Shown here in pieces: positions 33,410 to 44,761 of a DNA stretch of 49,979 nt. Position numbers and translations under genes: made by a program. The notes under the pieces are model-generated. The model had not been told where the DNA came from. It made no database searches and saw only the letters and a program-made list of their open reading frames with translations. Positions within the stretch are counted from its first letter, which is position 1. Each line of letters opens with the position of its first letter. Origin of the DNA: Hypholoma sublateritium FD-334 SS-4 (taxonomy: Eukaryota; Basidiomycota; Agaricomycetes; Agaricales; Strophariaceae); contig KN817706.1 in assembly GCA_000827495.1 (NCBI GenBank), forward strand, positions 1 through 49,979. Direction: 5' to 3'.

Positions 33410-34750
33410 CGAATGCCCCGGACGAATTGGGCTTGTAAAGGCGTGCTTGGATATCGCGCGACACGGACGGCACGCAGCGCCTGCGGATACGGCGGCTCAG
33501 CGCGTGGGGCCGCGACGTTGGCGTTGTGTGCCCGCGGTGCGCTGTCAACGGATGGGCGGGTCGGTGGGGATCTCATGGCGTATTACGCTGTGGAATGACC
33601 GTCGCGCAGGTACGCTTCCCGCATTACTTATCCTTCTACTTTATCTCGATGTTAAGGAGCATCCGCAGGCTCCTCACCCCGGCCGCGGGCGCAGCGCTGG
33701 ACGCCACCGCCGGCGTCACACACGTGGAGCGCGCGGCGGGGGCGGGGGGTGTTTTTGCCTTGGACGCGCGGGGCGGACGTTCGTGATGGATGGGAGAAGA
33801 CGCGGTTATGCCTGTGCGACCGCCTCTCATCCTCGTCGTCGACCGGGCGCAAGGCGTGCATCGAACTCGCGGCGCCCTTCAGCATTGGGAACTCCACATT
33901 TCCCGCGCGCGCGACTGCGGTGCCTCCGCCATCCAAAATGGGCCCGCCTGCACCGTCGGTCGTCGGGGCGCGCGCTCGATCCAGTCCAAAAATGGGCCCG
34001 GCAGCACTGTCGGTGGTGAGTCCGCCGCCGTCCCCCGCGCGCTCGATATGTGGGTGTCAATCCGCGACGCGAACTGGGGCTACGAACGAGAAGGCCGACG
34101 CCTGCGGCGCGTTGCAACGCGGGCAGACCCCGCGCCCCGACGAATTGCGCTTGGCACGGCGGACGACTGTGGACCACGTAGCAGGCGCCACGCCCCGCGC
34201 AGACGCCGGTCCCGCGGGGGGTCGTGACGGCTGGCGTTGTGCCCGCGCGGCGCGCCGTCATCGGACGAGGGGGCGGTCAGGATTTCATGGGGTCCTACAC
34301 TGTGGAATGGCCGTCGCGTATGCGTCCCGCATTTCGACTTTATCGCGCCGTCAACGAGCATCCGCAGGTTCCTCGCCCGGCCGTCGACGCCGCCGCCGCC
34401 GCCGCGCTTTACCGCGTCCCCGGGGCAGCGACGAACGCCACCGGCGGCGGAGACGCGCGCGGCGGCGCACATGCAGAGCATGCGGAGAGGATTTGCTTCT
34501 GGCGCGCGGGGGGCGTTCGTGATGGATGGGGGAAGACGTGGTTGCACCTGTGCGACCGCCGCCCATCCTCGTCGTCGACAGGGCGCGAGGCGAGCATCGG
34601 ACTCGCGGTGTCTTTCAACGTGATATCAGCACTGGGAGCACCCCATTTCCGGCACGCGCGCGATTTAGGTGCCGCCGCCATTCAAACATGGGCCCGCCAG
34701 CACTGTCGGGGCTTGCCCCTCGATATCTGAGTGTCACGCTGCTACGGAAA
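33410..34750. repeat. Two-unit GC-rich tandem duplication, period about 700-750 bp
   Basis: A series of landmarks recurs in the same order: GACGAATTG (33421 and 34138), CATCCGCAGG (about 33660 and 34359), TTCGTGATGGATGGG (about 33780 and 34516), the CATCCTCGTCGTCGAC block, and ATGGGCCCG (33938 and 34688). Offsets run from 700 to 750 bp, so the copies have diverged by small indels. The start of a third unit may lie at 34720-34800 (CTACGAACG...CTGCGGCGCG). No conserved protein frame is evident; a zinc-ribbon-like CPRCNAP on the minus strand near 34130 is too short to interpret. Confidence 0.6.
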
Positions 34751-34799
34751 CTGCGTCTACGAACGGGAACGCTCTGCTGCCTGCGGCGCGTTTCGGTGG

Positions 34800-37700
34800 T
34801 GGATGTAGGATATACGGTGGGCAATACGCAAGTTACTTCATGTCGATGTCCGGGATCGAGGCCGATCAATTTGTGGTTTACAGGGGTGATCGCGCCTTGA
34901 AGAACGTGTTCAGTCATTTGGAGCGCGGAGAGATGCCTGAGCTCAGAAGCAGGAGCCGAAGACGGTATGAGGACCTATTTCTTCCTATGTGGTATGTGAA
35001 CTAACGGACGCATAGGGGAGCGCAAAGTATATAGCTAATAATCGCAAAACCTTTTATGCACAATACACACACCACGAACTCCTGCACGAACTGCTCCAGT
35101 GCGGTATTCCGCAGAAGCGTCCATAAGGGTGCCGAATCGCGCATGGAGTTGGGGGCGGGGACTTGGCTATGTTTGCAGGGAAGCGTATTGTACGGACAAT
35201 GCCGCTCTCTGTGCGTCCTGGCACAGAAGCTACGTCAGAGGAATGGCAGCGCCGAAGCTTGTCTGCGTCGAAGCAGGCTCGCTTCGTGTCACATGGCTGC
35301 GTTCGTCAGAGCGAAGGTCGATGATACAGCGGGCGGTGTCCTCGGCGAGCACTGCTTCGCTGTCCCTGACGATGACGATGACGCACGCTCTCGTTGAAAC
35401 CCCCCATCGCAGGTCCTCGACCACCCGCGTCCGCCTCGCACGCCCAGACGCCGTCATCGGCGCCCCCAACGGCCGCTCTTCCCCTTGGTGAACAGCGACT
35501 GGCGCGCTCGTCCATGTGCACCGCCTGCATCCCTGCACCGCACCGCACCCAGGCCCCCAACGCACACCCGGGGCAAGACCGCATGCTCCTCCACGCCCGT
35601 GCTCCCGTCGCTCAATCAGGCAGGACCTCCCTCTCCCTCATCACATGGCCCTTCGGCGCGGGTCCCACGTGGCTTCGTGGTGCGCTTCCTTCCCCCTCTC
35701 CTTCCCATCCCGCCCCTCCCGCCGCTCGCCGCAGGTCTCGGTGCGCACCCGCACGCTTGCATGATCCGCCGCGTCCATTCGCGCGTCTCCATCGCGCACG
35801 CCGACGCTTTCAACGCACGTCAGGGCGCTCTCCCTCCTTCCCTTCCTCCCTTCCTCCTCTCCCATCCGCGCTCCCGCCTCGCGCGCCTTTTGCTGCCGCA
35901 ACGTATGCTGCAGTCCTCGTTGCGGCGCCTCACGCGCGCACGATACGCAGCGTCCCTTGCCTTCATCGTGGGCGCCCGCCCGGCGCGCGTGGAGCCTGCG
36001 CGATTTGTGGTGCGCTGTCCCTCCCTTCTTCCCTTCCCTCCTTCCCCTCCTGCCTCCGACGCTGTATCATACGTTGACGCGACTAACTATGTCTACAGCT
36101 CTCCGCGCGGTACCGCACGCGCGCGCGATCCGCCGCCGCCCCTCCGCCCCTCCGGGTCGCCCTCGCCAGCGCCGAGCCCGAAACACCCCCCCCCCTTTCC
36201 TTGTCTTCCGCACCGCGTACCCGCGCACGGCACTTCTTGTCTGCATCGCGCGCGACGGTCCTTACGCGCTTCCGCCAGTCCAATACCCGCGACGTACATC
36301 GATGCCGCACGCGGTGTTCTGATGCGCTTTCGCTTCCTCTTTCCCCCTCCTCTCTGTCCTCGGTGCAGCGCACGCTGATGCGTCCGGGTCGTCCTCTCGA
36401 GCGCCGCGCCGCGCGTCCCGCTCGCATCGTCCACCGCACCGCCCACAGCACCCGTCACACGCATCGCGCACAGCCCGCCCAGCCCGCGAAACGCGCCGGA
36501 TGCAGCCTCCGTCCGTGTCTTGGAGGCGCGTATCAACGTGGTCGCCGCTGCGCGCCAGGAGACGCGCGTTGGATTCGGGGGGGCTGTGCAGCGCGCGTAT
36601 CAGGAGACGATGCTGAGGAGGCGGGACGAGATTTGGGCGGCGTTTGGGCTGCCGCGCGCGGGCGCCGACGCACGGGGCCGCAGCGGAGGGCGCGCGTGCC
36701 CGCGCCGGCAAGTGCGCCACATATATAGCGCCGAATGCGTCGGCCGCGCTTCGCTCAGTGCGTCTCTCTCCGCTTCACCGCGTGCAACACACAGCGCTGA
36801 ACGCGTCAGCCACCCGAGTGCAGCGGGCGTATCGCCCCGCGCGCCTCCCTCCCCTCCATCGCGCACGACGCGGGTCCAGCAATGTAATCCCCGTAGCCTG
36901 ATCGTGCGCTCTCCTTCCTCTCCGCCCGCGCGGCACCGCGGCGAACGCCGACGCGCCGCTTGCCATAGCTTTCGGCGCGCACCCCGCGGACCGCACGCGC
37001 GCATGTGACGCAGTTAGTATGCGCTGCCGCCGTTCCTTCTCCCGCGCGCGCGCTGGCGCCGTCCTCGCGCGCGCCGCGCTCGATATGCCCATTGGCCGGC
37101 TCCGCATGTAGGTGTGGTTATCCCCCGCATCGCGCCGCCCACCCGCGGTGCGCCGCACTCTGGTCCTGCACGCCGGTCAGACGCACGCTGGCCCGGCACA
37201 CGGAGACCACGCACACGCACCCGCGCCGACTGTTCTGCGCCCCGCCGCCGCGCACGCCCTGCCGGCCTCCTGAGGCGCATTCATGCATCCGTCGGCGCCC
37301 GTCCCCATTGGGATACGAGCGCACGCCGCTGCGTCGAGCGCCGGCGCACAGAGCGCAGGACACCCCGCGCGGCGATCCGCGGCGGCGGCGGTGGCGGCGG
37401 AGTCCGCGTCTCCTCGGGCCCGCGTCTTCTCAGGCGCCGTCGCGCGCGCCCACCACGAGCGGGCCATGCACGCGATGCGCGAAGCGCGGCGCAGGGCGCG
37501 GTGCATGTGTATTCCTGCGTGTACGTATCCGCGCACGCCGCGCTGAACACAAGGGCGAGGCGCAGCACGCGCGTCCGGGACGGTGCGCGGGACGCGGGCG
37601 TGTGCTCCCCTTCGTCGTCGAGACCGCTAGAGTGCGAGTTGCGGCTGGGGAGTTGCCGCGGAGAACGACGGCGGGCGAGCGGTCTGTGGAGAACGGCGGG

Positions 37701-37832
37701 CGACGCCCCGAACCATGCCGCCGCGCCGCGCCGCGCTGGACGGCCGCCTGAGCTGCACTGCGCCCTCGCGCCTTGCTCCCGGCGTCGGCGCTTCTCTCTC
37801 GTCAGTTGTACTCCTTGTCTCCCTCATTCCAT
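34800..37832. other. GC-rich, polypyrimidine-rich repeats; no supported gene
   Basis: Pyrimidine tracts (near 35690-35740, 35830-35870, 36015-36060 and 36340-36360) alternate with units containing GTGGTGCGCT, GACGCTG or GACGCG, and GATCCGCCGC. The units look like diverged copies of one repeat. Long frames occur on several frames at once, which argues against coding. A frame ending at 35003 (GIEADQFVVYRGDRALKNVF then LFLPMWYVN) reads like protein for about 55 codons and may be a gene relic. Confidence 0.4.
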
Positions 37833-38070
37833 TGTTAGTCATTGATAGCGGGTCTACAAGTCACTTTACATTTGATCTAGACAATTCATGTTACATGTAA
37901 GCACCCTAAGACGAGTCGAAGATGAAAAACTCACTTCGTAACCTTGTTATTTTATATTTTATCCTCAGGTTTTGCCTCAATTCTGATTTCTATCTTTTGC
38001 CCGAGTTGAAATTCATTTTATGAGTGTATGTACATCCAAGTATGAGCATCTACAAACTTGGTATCATAGT
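37833..38070 (+). mobile_element. Possible LTR fragment with primer-binding-like site
   Basis: A 222-bp AT-rich segment begins TGTTAG and ends TCTACA at 38054, and is followed by TTGGTATCATAGTGGC (about 38058). The order resembles a Copia-type LTR followed by a primer-binding site of the TGGTATCAGAGC type, but two positions differ from that consensus. No second LTR, gag or pol was found, so this may be a truncated remnant or coincidence. Confidence 0.3.
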
Positions 38071-38375
38071 GGCTCATGTCTTTGCACGATTTGCCACCAG
38101 TTTGGCCTCGGGAGTGTGAAAGATACAGTTGCGACCCATGATGTGAGGTAAGGACTCGTTTAAAGATCATAGTTGACTTCACCTACTAACGTGTGTCGTC
38201 TAACCTTTATTTCCTTTCTATAAAGAGACCGTCCTAACAACACCCAAATTTGAAGAATAACTCGAAGGCGTGATGAATGTGATCTTGAACACATCCGATG
38301 ACTTCACATTTGTCAGTGATTTTTCTTTGCTATAATAGCTATCATTGAACTATTATTTAATAAAAATAAATCTCC

Positions 38376-39015
38376 CATGGATGTTGGAACGATTAATGTA
38401 TGATGTCAATGGATTTGGGATGGATGTCAGATGGATGGGATGAGATTCAGTCATGTATACCTCTCCAGTAATCAGATGTATCAATGGATCGGTATCCTTA
38501 ATTCCTATCTACACCCATCCATTCAGTTTAGCTGCAAATGGATGTGGGATGGATAGTGCCGTGGCGGTGTGGCGGGCGCAGGATGGATTCAAATAGACGT
38601 GGAATGGATGTGGGATGGATATCCCGGAATCTGGATGGATACCGCATGTCGTGCTTGCAGCTGCTATTGGGCCAGGAAGCGTTGTATCGGCTGTTTCCGA
38701 AGCAAATGGATAGATAGAATGCATTAAGTACATACTGTTATATCAAGGAATATCGGGCTCATGGCGGGAAGGGGGTTCCAAAGCACATCGATGAGAAGCA
38801 CATATACAAGTACAGAATATACTGAGAAGCCGTGGTGGGGACCGTGCGCATGGCATGTAGACCAATTGATACAGTGGCGTCCCGTACTGGATTCACCGCT
38901 CAGACTGATGGATCAAGACGTCTGCATGCAGTGATGATGGATGGTGCATGGATGGAGCATAAGGTTCAATACATTGAATCCATGGATATGTTTTACTGAT
39001 GGATAGAGTATTAGA
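38376..39015 (+). repeat. Degenerate ATGGATG minisatellite
   Basis: GGATGGATG, AAATGGATGTGGGATGGAT and related words recur over about 640 bp with irregular spacing, in otherwise unique AT-rich sequence. There is no coding potential. It separates the possible LTR fragment from the FunK1 duplication. Confidence 0.65.
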
Positions 39016-39352
39016 GATAGTACATCACTTTTATGGATAGACTGCTAGTTGATGTATTGTTTGGTCGATAATGGGAATTTGACAGCAGCGTTAACTACCG
39101 TGGCGGATACATCATGCTATACCCGGGCTTCCGGAGATGTTGTTCTGCTTCTGGGTAGCGACATGGTAAGAAATTTGAATTTCTACGCAACGGAGAACAG
39201 AAGTAGCAGCATCGATTACACTGATATATTTACAACGTGTGATGATCATTAAAGTACAGATGTAAATAGAGATCGTCTGTGAAAATTAGAAATAGTGCCG
39301 TAGAGAAAGAGCCATGAAGGAGAATGTCGAGGACTGAACGCAACCACCCAAA

Positions 39353-41868
39353 TCACCCTCTTTTGCTTTTCCGAAGACGCGTCATTACTCCAACGAAACC
39401 TGAGGCGACCGACCCTGCGGACTTCTTTGCTGCGCGCTGGAAGCAGTCATCAGTACATGGTACCTTTAGCGCGTGAAAACATTGGACTGACCTCCAATTC
39501 GCCTTGGCTAGAGGCGGGGCGCTTCAAGCTACTGCCCCCTGCGCTAGAGGTATCCAACAAATGTTGCTGTCGCGAGCGTACAGGCTCACCGTAGTGAGCC
39601 AGTTGTTTGCTTTCCCGAGGCTTGCCAGATGTGGGCAATACCATGAAGTCTTCGTCCTTGTTGTCGACGAGGAAATTCAATATGAGGCGCTGGAATGATT
39701 CATGAAGAAATTCGGGATGGTTGAACGGAGTTTCGGTCGCCCAATGAAGGTCGTGAATCAGATACGACGCCATGGGGTTTATCAAGTTGCGCAAAGCGTC
39801 ATACGATGGATCCAACTCGCTTTCTACTATCCTGGTGGGTCTGAAATCACGATCATTTCCTGTAAGATTGCGCCACAGATCTTGGTGCACTTCGGAAGAA
39901 GCTTTGCCTGCCGGAGCCGCACAGACCGCCCACCACACCAATACCCAAAACACGGACTCTGCATCATGACGCAGAGCATGGCGTGCTATAGTGCCGGATG
40001 GATTTTCTGTGTAATCTGGGCTATGCTTAGAAGTTTTGCAAGCGAAGCGCTTCACCCGATCAGGCAAAATACCCCCATATCTTGTTAAGAGGGTTTCGGA
40101 AATTTCTGGAGGGCTCTTAAAGAGAAGTGGTATATCACTGTCTCCAAGTACTCGCCCGCCGCGAATGGATCGGGCCATGAACCGCACAGTACCCTGTTGA
40201 TAAGTCAGTTTCCCGGGAAAGCTAAGTCATACCGAAAATTCATACCGTTCGTGGCATGCGCAAATCGTCCAGCTTTTGAGTGAGAACCTCAGCGCGCTCC
40301 AAGTCGATTAATAAGTTCTTCGTAAAGCGAGGATCATCGCTGGCGAAGAGTTAGCATAGGTAATGAATTGCTATGGAAGTACGCACGTCTCGCCCAATAG
40401 ATATGTGCCTCCACAAAATACAGCAGGGGGATCTTTAGTTTCACTATCGGAATCGGTGTTTGCACCGGATACGGTCTCTACCGTGCAATCTTCCGATGGA
40501 GGTGGTACGGGAAGATCGCGAAACATGATGTTACCGATGCTGATATCACGATGAATGACGTTGCGGTTTCGGTGCATGACTCGCGTACCTGTCGATGGTA
40601 AATATTAGAGATAGGTTCACGCGTGAAGTAAACCCTTACGTACTCTCCAACTGGTCGTACATCACAATGAGCACATCTTTGACAGTCTTGCACTCCATGA
40701 TACTTCTCCCGAATTCCGTGAGACATAAGCGGGTCTTCTGGCGCCCATCCCGAACGATTACCCTGCGATCCGGCCCCTCGTAGCACACGAGTTCGGCATA
40801 GGCAACACGAACAATTCCCGGTATATCTCCCTCGTGGTGGATGTGTTTGATGATAGCATCCTCGGTGAAACGGCAGTTCAGGTCGCAATATGCATCCTTG
40901 ATAACTGGAATGGCAGCGCCTCGGAAGCTAGTAGGATTGATTTCGTTGACGAAAATATGCGCCCGTTGACCCAAAGACTCCCGAGCGTAAACCGTACGAT
41001 ATCCAGAACAGACAACGGGGTCGCCATCGGCGGGCGTCAGGGTTATGTCGAACACGTAATGCGGTTGCGGTGCGGTGTCGTCCCAACGACGTTTGATTGA
41101 AGGATCGACCATGTTCGGGTCAGGTTCGTAGAGGCGAGTGACAAACGCGTAGAGGAGGACTCTATTCGCGGAGACAGACATGTTCAGTGCCTTAGTCTTC
41201 GTAACACCGCTCGAGCTCGCAATAGTGAGAATAATACCGGACTTGGTCACGCAAAACCCTTGGACGGCTAGAAGATCCGGACGTGCTTGAAGGAGGAAAA
41301 TAGAGTAAGATGCAGCTTGAAGACCTGCGCCTTCTTCAGTTCTTCCAGATGAATGAACCTCGACAGTGGCCTCAATCCCAGTCCAGTGAATTTCTCCGCG
41401 CTGCGTAGTTGCGATGATATCGGGCCTGCAGAGGGTACCCGTCGGATGGTCTTTGGGAGTCGTGTTTGGGGTGACGAAGAACTGGATCTCTTCATCGGGA
41501 CCTAAATGCGGTCATGAGAAAGATAGAGTACTGTGAGTAAATCAGCACTCACCAAGGCGTAATAGGGTGTGCACATGGGCGCTAAGTTTGTTGAGGCAGC
41601 CTGAGAATACTTTGTCATTCATATGCTCCATGGTGTGGATGCCGGCATTCTTGACGTGTTGGTCGGCATAGGGGAATTCTTTTTTACTGTAGCCAAGCGA
41701 CTTCCAAAAGTCGTCCACGTTGACAACCTCGATTTTGGGTTCAAGAACTTTCTCGACTTCCGAGCGAATATGGGACGCGTAAGCGGCACTAGCCTTCTTG
41801 ATAGGGGATGAACCAGTGGTAGACATGCTGGATGAGGAGGAAAGTGAAGAAGATGAGGAGTCTGCCAT
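39353..41868 (-). CDS. FunK1-type protein kinase, copy B
   Basis: Six exons join in phase: 41868-41553, 41501-40644, 40588-40387, 40339-40246, 40193-39492 and 39436-39353, 751 aa. The exon plan equals copy A. Key blocks are kept: RPDIIATT, HWTGIEATVEV, GRQKTRLCLTEFGRSI, catalytic VIHRDISIGN (Asp about 406), LLIDLERAE in the DFG position (Asp about 471), GTVRFMARS and HDAESVFWVLVWW. Two small differences matter. The alternative upstream acceptor present in A (CCACAG) reads CCCGGG here, so only the ACAG acceptor 52 nt from the donor works, which confirms the model for both. The stop codon used in A (AGTTAA) is GGTTTC here, extending the tail by 15 residues to a TGA at 39355-39353. The first ATG again follows a TATA box by 13 bp, so MSTTGSS (residue 15) may be the start. 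It looks functional. Confidence 0.88.
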
Positions 41869-41881
41869 CTTAGCGTGCTGT

Positions 41882-41887
41882 TTTATA
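41882..41887 (-). promoter_or_regulatory. TATA box of FunK1 copy B
   Basis: TATAAA (AGTATAAAACAGC on the minus strand) sits at the same distance from the first ATG as in copy A. The shared position supports a conserved core promoter. Confidence 0.45.
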
Positions 41888-42190
41888 CTGTCAGAGTACG
41901 CGTCAAGTGGCTCTTCAGTGGCTCCGTCGCGTCCTCGACAATATGAGAAGATGCTAAATTCAACACGACCACGTGATTGAAATGCATTGTCATGATCGTG
42001 GCTCAGTGGCCCGACTGTGGCCGGCGGCCGCGCTTTTGTGTCTTTAGCAAGTCTTTAGAAGGTTCGGGGTGGCCTCATTATCAACTTGGCCTCAACTTTT
42101 TAAGGTGGCCTCGCCACCAAAATAAATGGGATTCTGTATTGATTCTGTATCTTTCAGACGAAATGCGGGGCATATGTTACTGATGGCCGA

Positions 42191-44252
42191 CGGATGTTGG
42201 ACGGATGCGCATGATGATCCTTTGACTCGGAAACTCCACAAACCTCGGCCCCAGTGCCCAGATGTAGATGCGGAAATGTGGGACTAATGTCCGCACTTAC
42301 CAGGACGTCTTCCCTGCAGTGGCTGAGTTGACTGTAAAGAAGTTTTCGTGTGGGGTGCTAAGTGGCCGTGGCTGTCTCTGTTTACTGTGGCCGATGGCCT
42401 ACGTTTTTCCCTGCCTGTCTGATTATCACAGATGGACTCAATTGAGCTGAACTATGTATTGCACCTTTAACGCGTCCCCAGAAAACATGCGGGACAGATA
42501 TATGATTTACTGTTTGTACGTGATATTATAAACTTACAATGTACATGAATCAAGGACTATGAAACAAACTTTCGAAGAATCTCCTCTGCGTGCAGCTGAC
42601 GCGTCGCGGTGAATTCTCATACGGGAGTTCTGACGCGGTACATGCGCCATCAAAAATATTACGATCATATTTTCAAAGTGAACAGTGGTCATTTATAATG
42701 GGTATCAGTCAGAGATCATCGAGATAATGCAGGAAAGTGAAGTAAAAACGAGAAAGAACCATGCAGGTAAATGTCGAGTGACAGAGGCTATCCTCTAATT
42801 TCCGCCGACGCGCTCGTACATGTACGTCGCCCGCACTTACCTGACTCCTCCGTGCCATCCGCAGCACCGAAGCGCTCGAAAATCTCCGAACGAGAATGCA
42901 AACGTACCTAATGCCGCAGAGCACGTATACCCTCTTGGGTGGCTTATCCCGCACCGCGCTCTACCGCACCGCACGGCATTTCGCCCACGTTCCGCCTGAT
43001 CTCACGCAGAACGTGAACGCGCTCCATGCATATTCTAAGCGCCCATAGCAGATTTTCCACGCCACACTTCAAACCCAAAATATGCGCCAGGAACGCACGC
43101 CCTACGCCTCACAGTCCCTGCTCAGCCAATACTCAAAGTACGGTGAACACAGTGCATAATCCGAAATCCGGCAGAGAAACTGCGCCCTCACGCCGACCAG
43201 ATCATTGACCATTCTTCACAACAGGTTCTCGCCACATTGCGTCTATTGCTGGTCAGCAGAAGCATCTTACCGTCTGTAGTTCCTCCTGATGGTATCTCCC
43301 TGTTCTGCTCGCCCATATTTGTCACCGTATAGTAGGAGATTTGTCCAGTCTGTATCTTAATCTACCGCCACAATAAATCATTAATCTTGATAAGTACTTA
43401 ATCTTACTGATAAACTCAACTCCTGCGAGGCAAGGAAGTGTTACATTTATTTGGTTTCGGGAAGAGAAAATAACCGGAATAAAAGTGCGACTCAAGCTAT
43501 GTCTATTTTTAGGTGATTTCGACGTGTCGCGCCTCGCGAAATATTGACGCGTTGTTTGGCTCAGGCAATTGAACTCCGCTCGGTGCCCTGTGCGATTGGT
43601 CTGCCTGCTTCCAACCTGCTTCCCATGTCCCATGTCCCAGCCCACTGTTCAACGTTAAAATCAGCGTTCAAGTTTTCTTGTCCGGTGGTACGTCATCGTC
43701 GGCATCCTCCGACAAGTACTCCAAAGACGACGCTATTCGGATAGTATTCGGGTGAAATGTTTGACCGTCGTAGTTGTTCCTGCGGTCCAGGAGATGCGTA
43801 TCACATCGGTGCGTACTCTCAACTTTCGTACCCTGGCTCTTGTATTCTGTACCAGGCGACGTTTATGTCACTCCTTCTCGCACCTGGGCTGTTTATGCAT
43901 GCTCAATGACGCATGCTTCATTCAGTATTTTGTGTCCTGCTGTCGCTGCTTAGAGACTCTGACTGAGGTTTTCCTGGGACGTTATAGTTGATCGGTTGCA
44001 CTCTCTTAACTGAATTACAACTTACAAGCCCCACCGATTCCGCGCCAGGCTGTCGAAACATAGCTTCATTCTCGCCGTCAGCCGCCTAGCTCTAGCGTCT
44101 GCTAGCGTGCAGCGACCCTTCGCGCTGGTGCCCTCCGNGCCTCATAAGTGAAGTGAGTAGCAACCCACCAGAATCTTCATACCCAATTCCCCCGCGTCTA
44201 CGAGTGGTCGCATACTGAGACCCACGATCTTAATTGCCCACCGGCTATCTCC
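42191..44252. other. Intergenic, no supported gene
   Basis: Mostly medium-GC sequence. A 68-codon frame at 42845-43048 and a minus-strand frame at 43645-43322 lack starts, domains or splice context. The right end should hold the promoter of the secreted-protein gene at 44253, though no clear TATA box is visible. Confidence 0.35.
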
Positions 44253-44761
44253 ATGAAACTACAACTTGGCCTCTTGACCGTCGCTACCTGCGTCCTTGGT
44301 GCCGCTGCCGGACTCTCATACGAAAATCTACTCAGGCATTGCCTGAATGCACAAGATAACTCCACCGTGCGTTATACACCTCTTTCAAAATTTCAGTGTT
44401 TATACTAAGCCCATCGATCAGTATGTCTCCGTCCAGTATGCAGGCTTAACGGACATTGTTGACTACGTTTATGGGGAGTGCTACCCCTACCAACTCGGCG
44501 CAGACCTCGCCCAGAAGGCCGTGTTTTGCAGGAGCGTCACATGCTACAGCAACCCGTGAGTCTTCGATGGGTTTGTGGACAGCGCTGAAGGTAGCTGACA
44601 GCTGCGATTTGTACTTCTGTAGGAATCCCAACTGCACGGGCGGCGCGGTGCCGCCTATTCCTGTCCCTGTGCCTGCGGGGCTAACACTCGTCAATGTAGC
44701 GGACTTCGTGCAGTACATAGGTCAGGGTGCGACATGCTGGCCAAATGCTTTGCCCATTTGA
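44253..44761 (+). CDS. Small secreted cysteine-rich protein, 132 aa
   Basis: Three exons join in phase: 44253-44366, 44410-44555 and 44623-44761. Introns are 43 nt (GTGCGT...CTAAG) and 67 nt (GTGAGT...TGTAG). The N-terminus MKLQLGLLTVATCVLGAAAG is a clear signal peptide with probable cleavage near residue 20. The mature part has six Cys residues (in RHCLN, GECYP, VFCRS, VTCYS, PNCTG and ATCWP), enough for three disulfide bonds, and a short Pro/Val linker (PPIPVPVPAG). No enzyme motif is seen. Such proteins in mushroom-forming fungi are often secreted during fruiting or interaction with plants or other microbes, but no function can be assigned from sequence. The first intron's acceptor is the less certain one: a nearer TTTCAG would lead at once to a stop. 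Confidence 0.72.

Larger units (their letters stand above)
39140..42190. repeat. Segmental duplication B (partner at about 22180-25700)
   Basis: The whole FunK1 copy B with flanks corresponds to copy A. The left border shares CTTCTGGG(G/T)AGCGACATG, found at 22188 and 39147. The right border fades at about 25700 and 42180 after AAATGCGG. Exon lengths 1-3 are identical (316, 858 and 202 nt). Copy A has gained an extra tandem fragment at 22440-22730. Both copies have the same orientation, about 16.5 kb apart. Confidence 0.8.

Noticed and set aside
42845..43048. 68-codon plus-strand open stretch
   Set aside because: A TGA lies directly upstream, there is no suitable ATG near the start, and the length is not significant.
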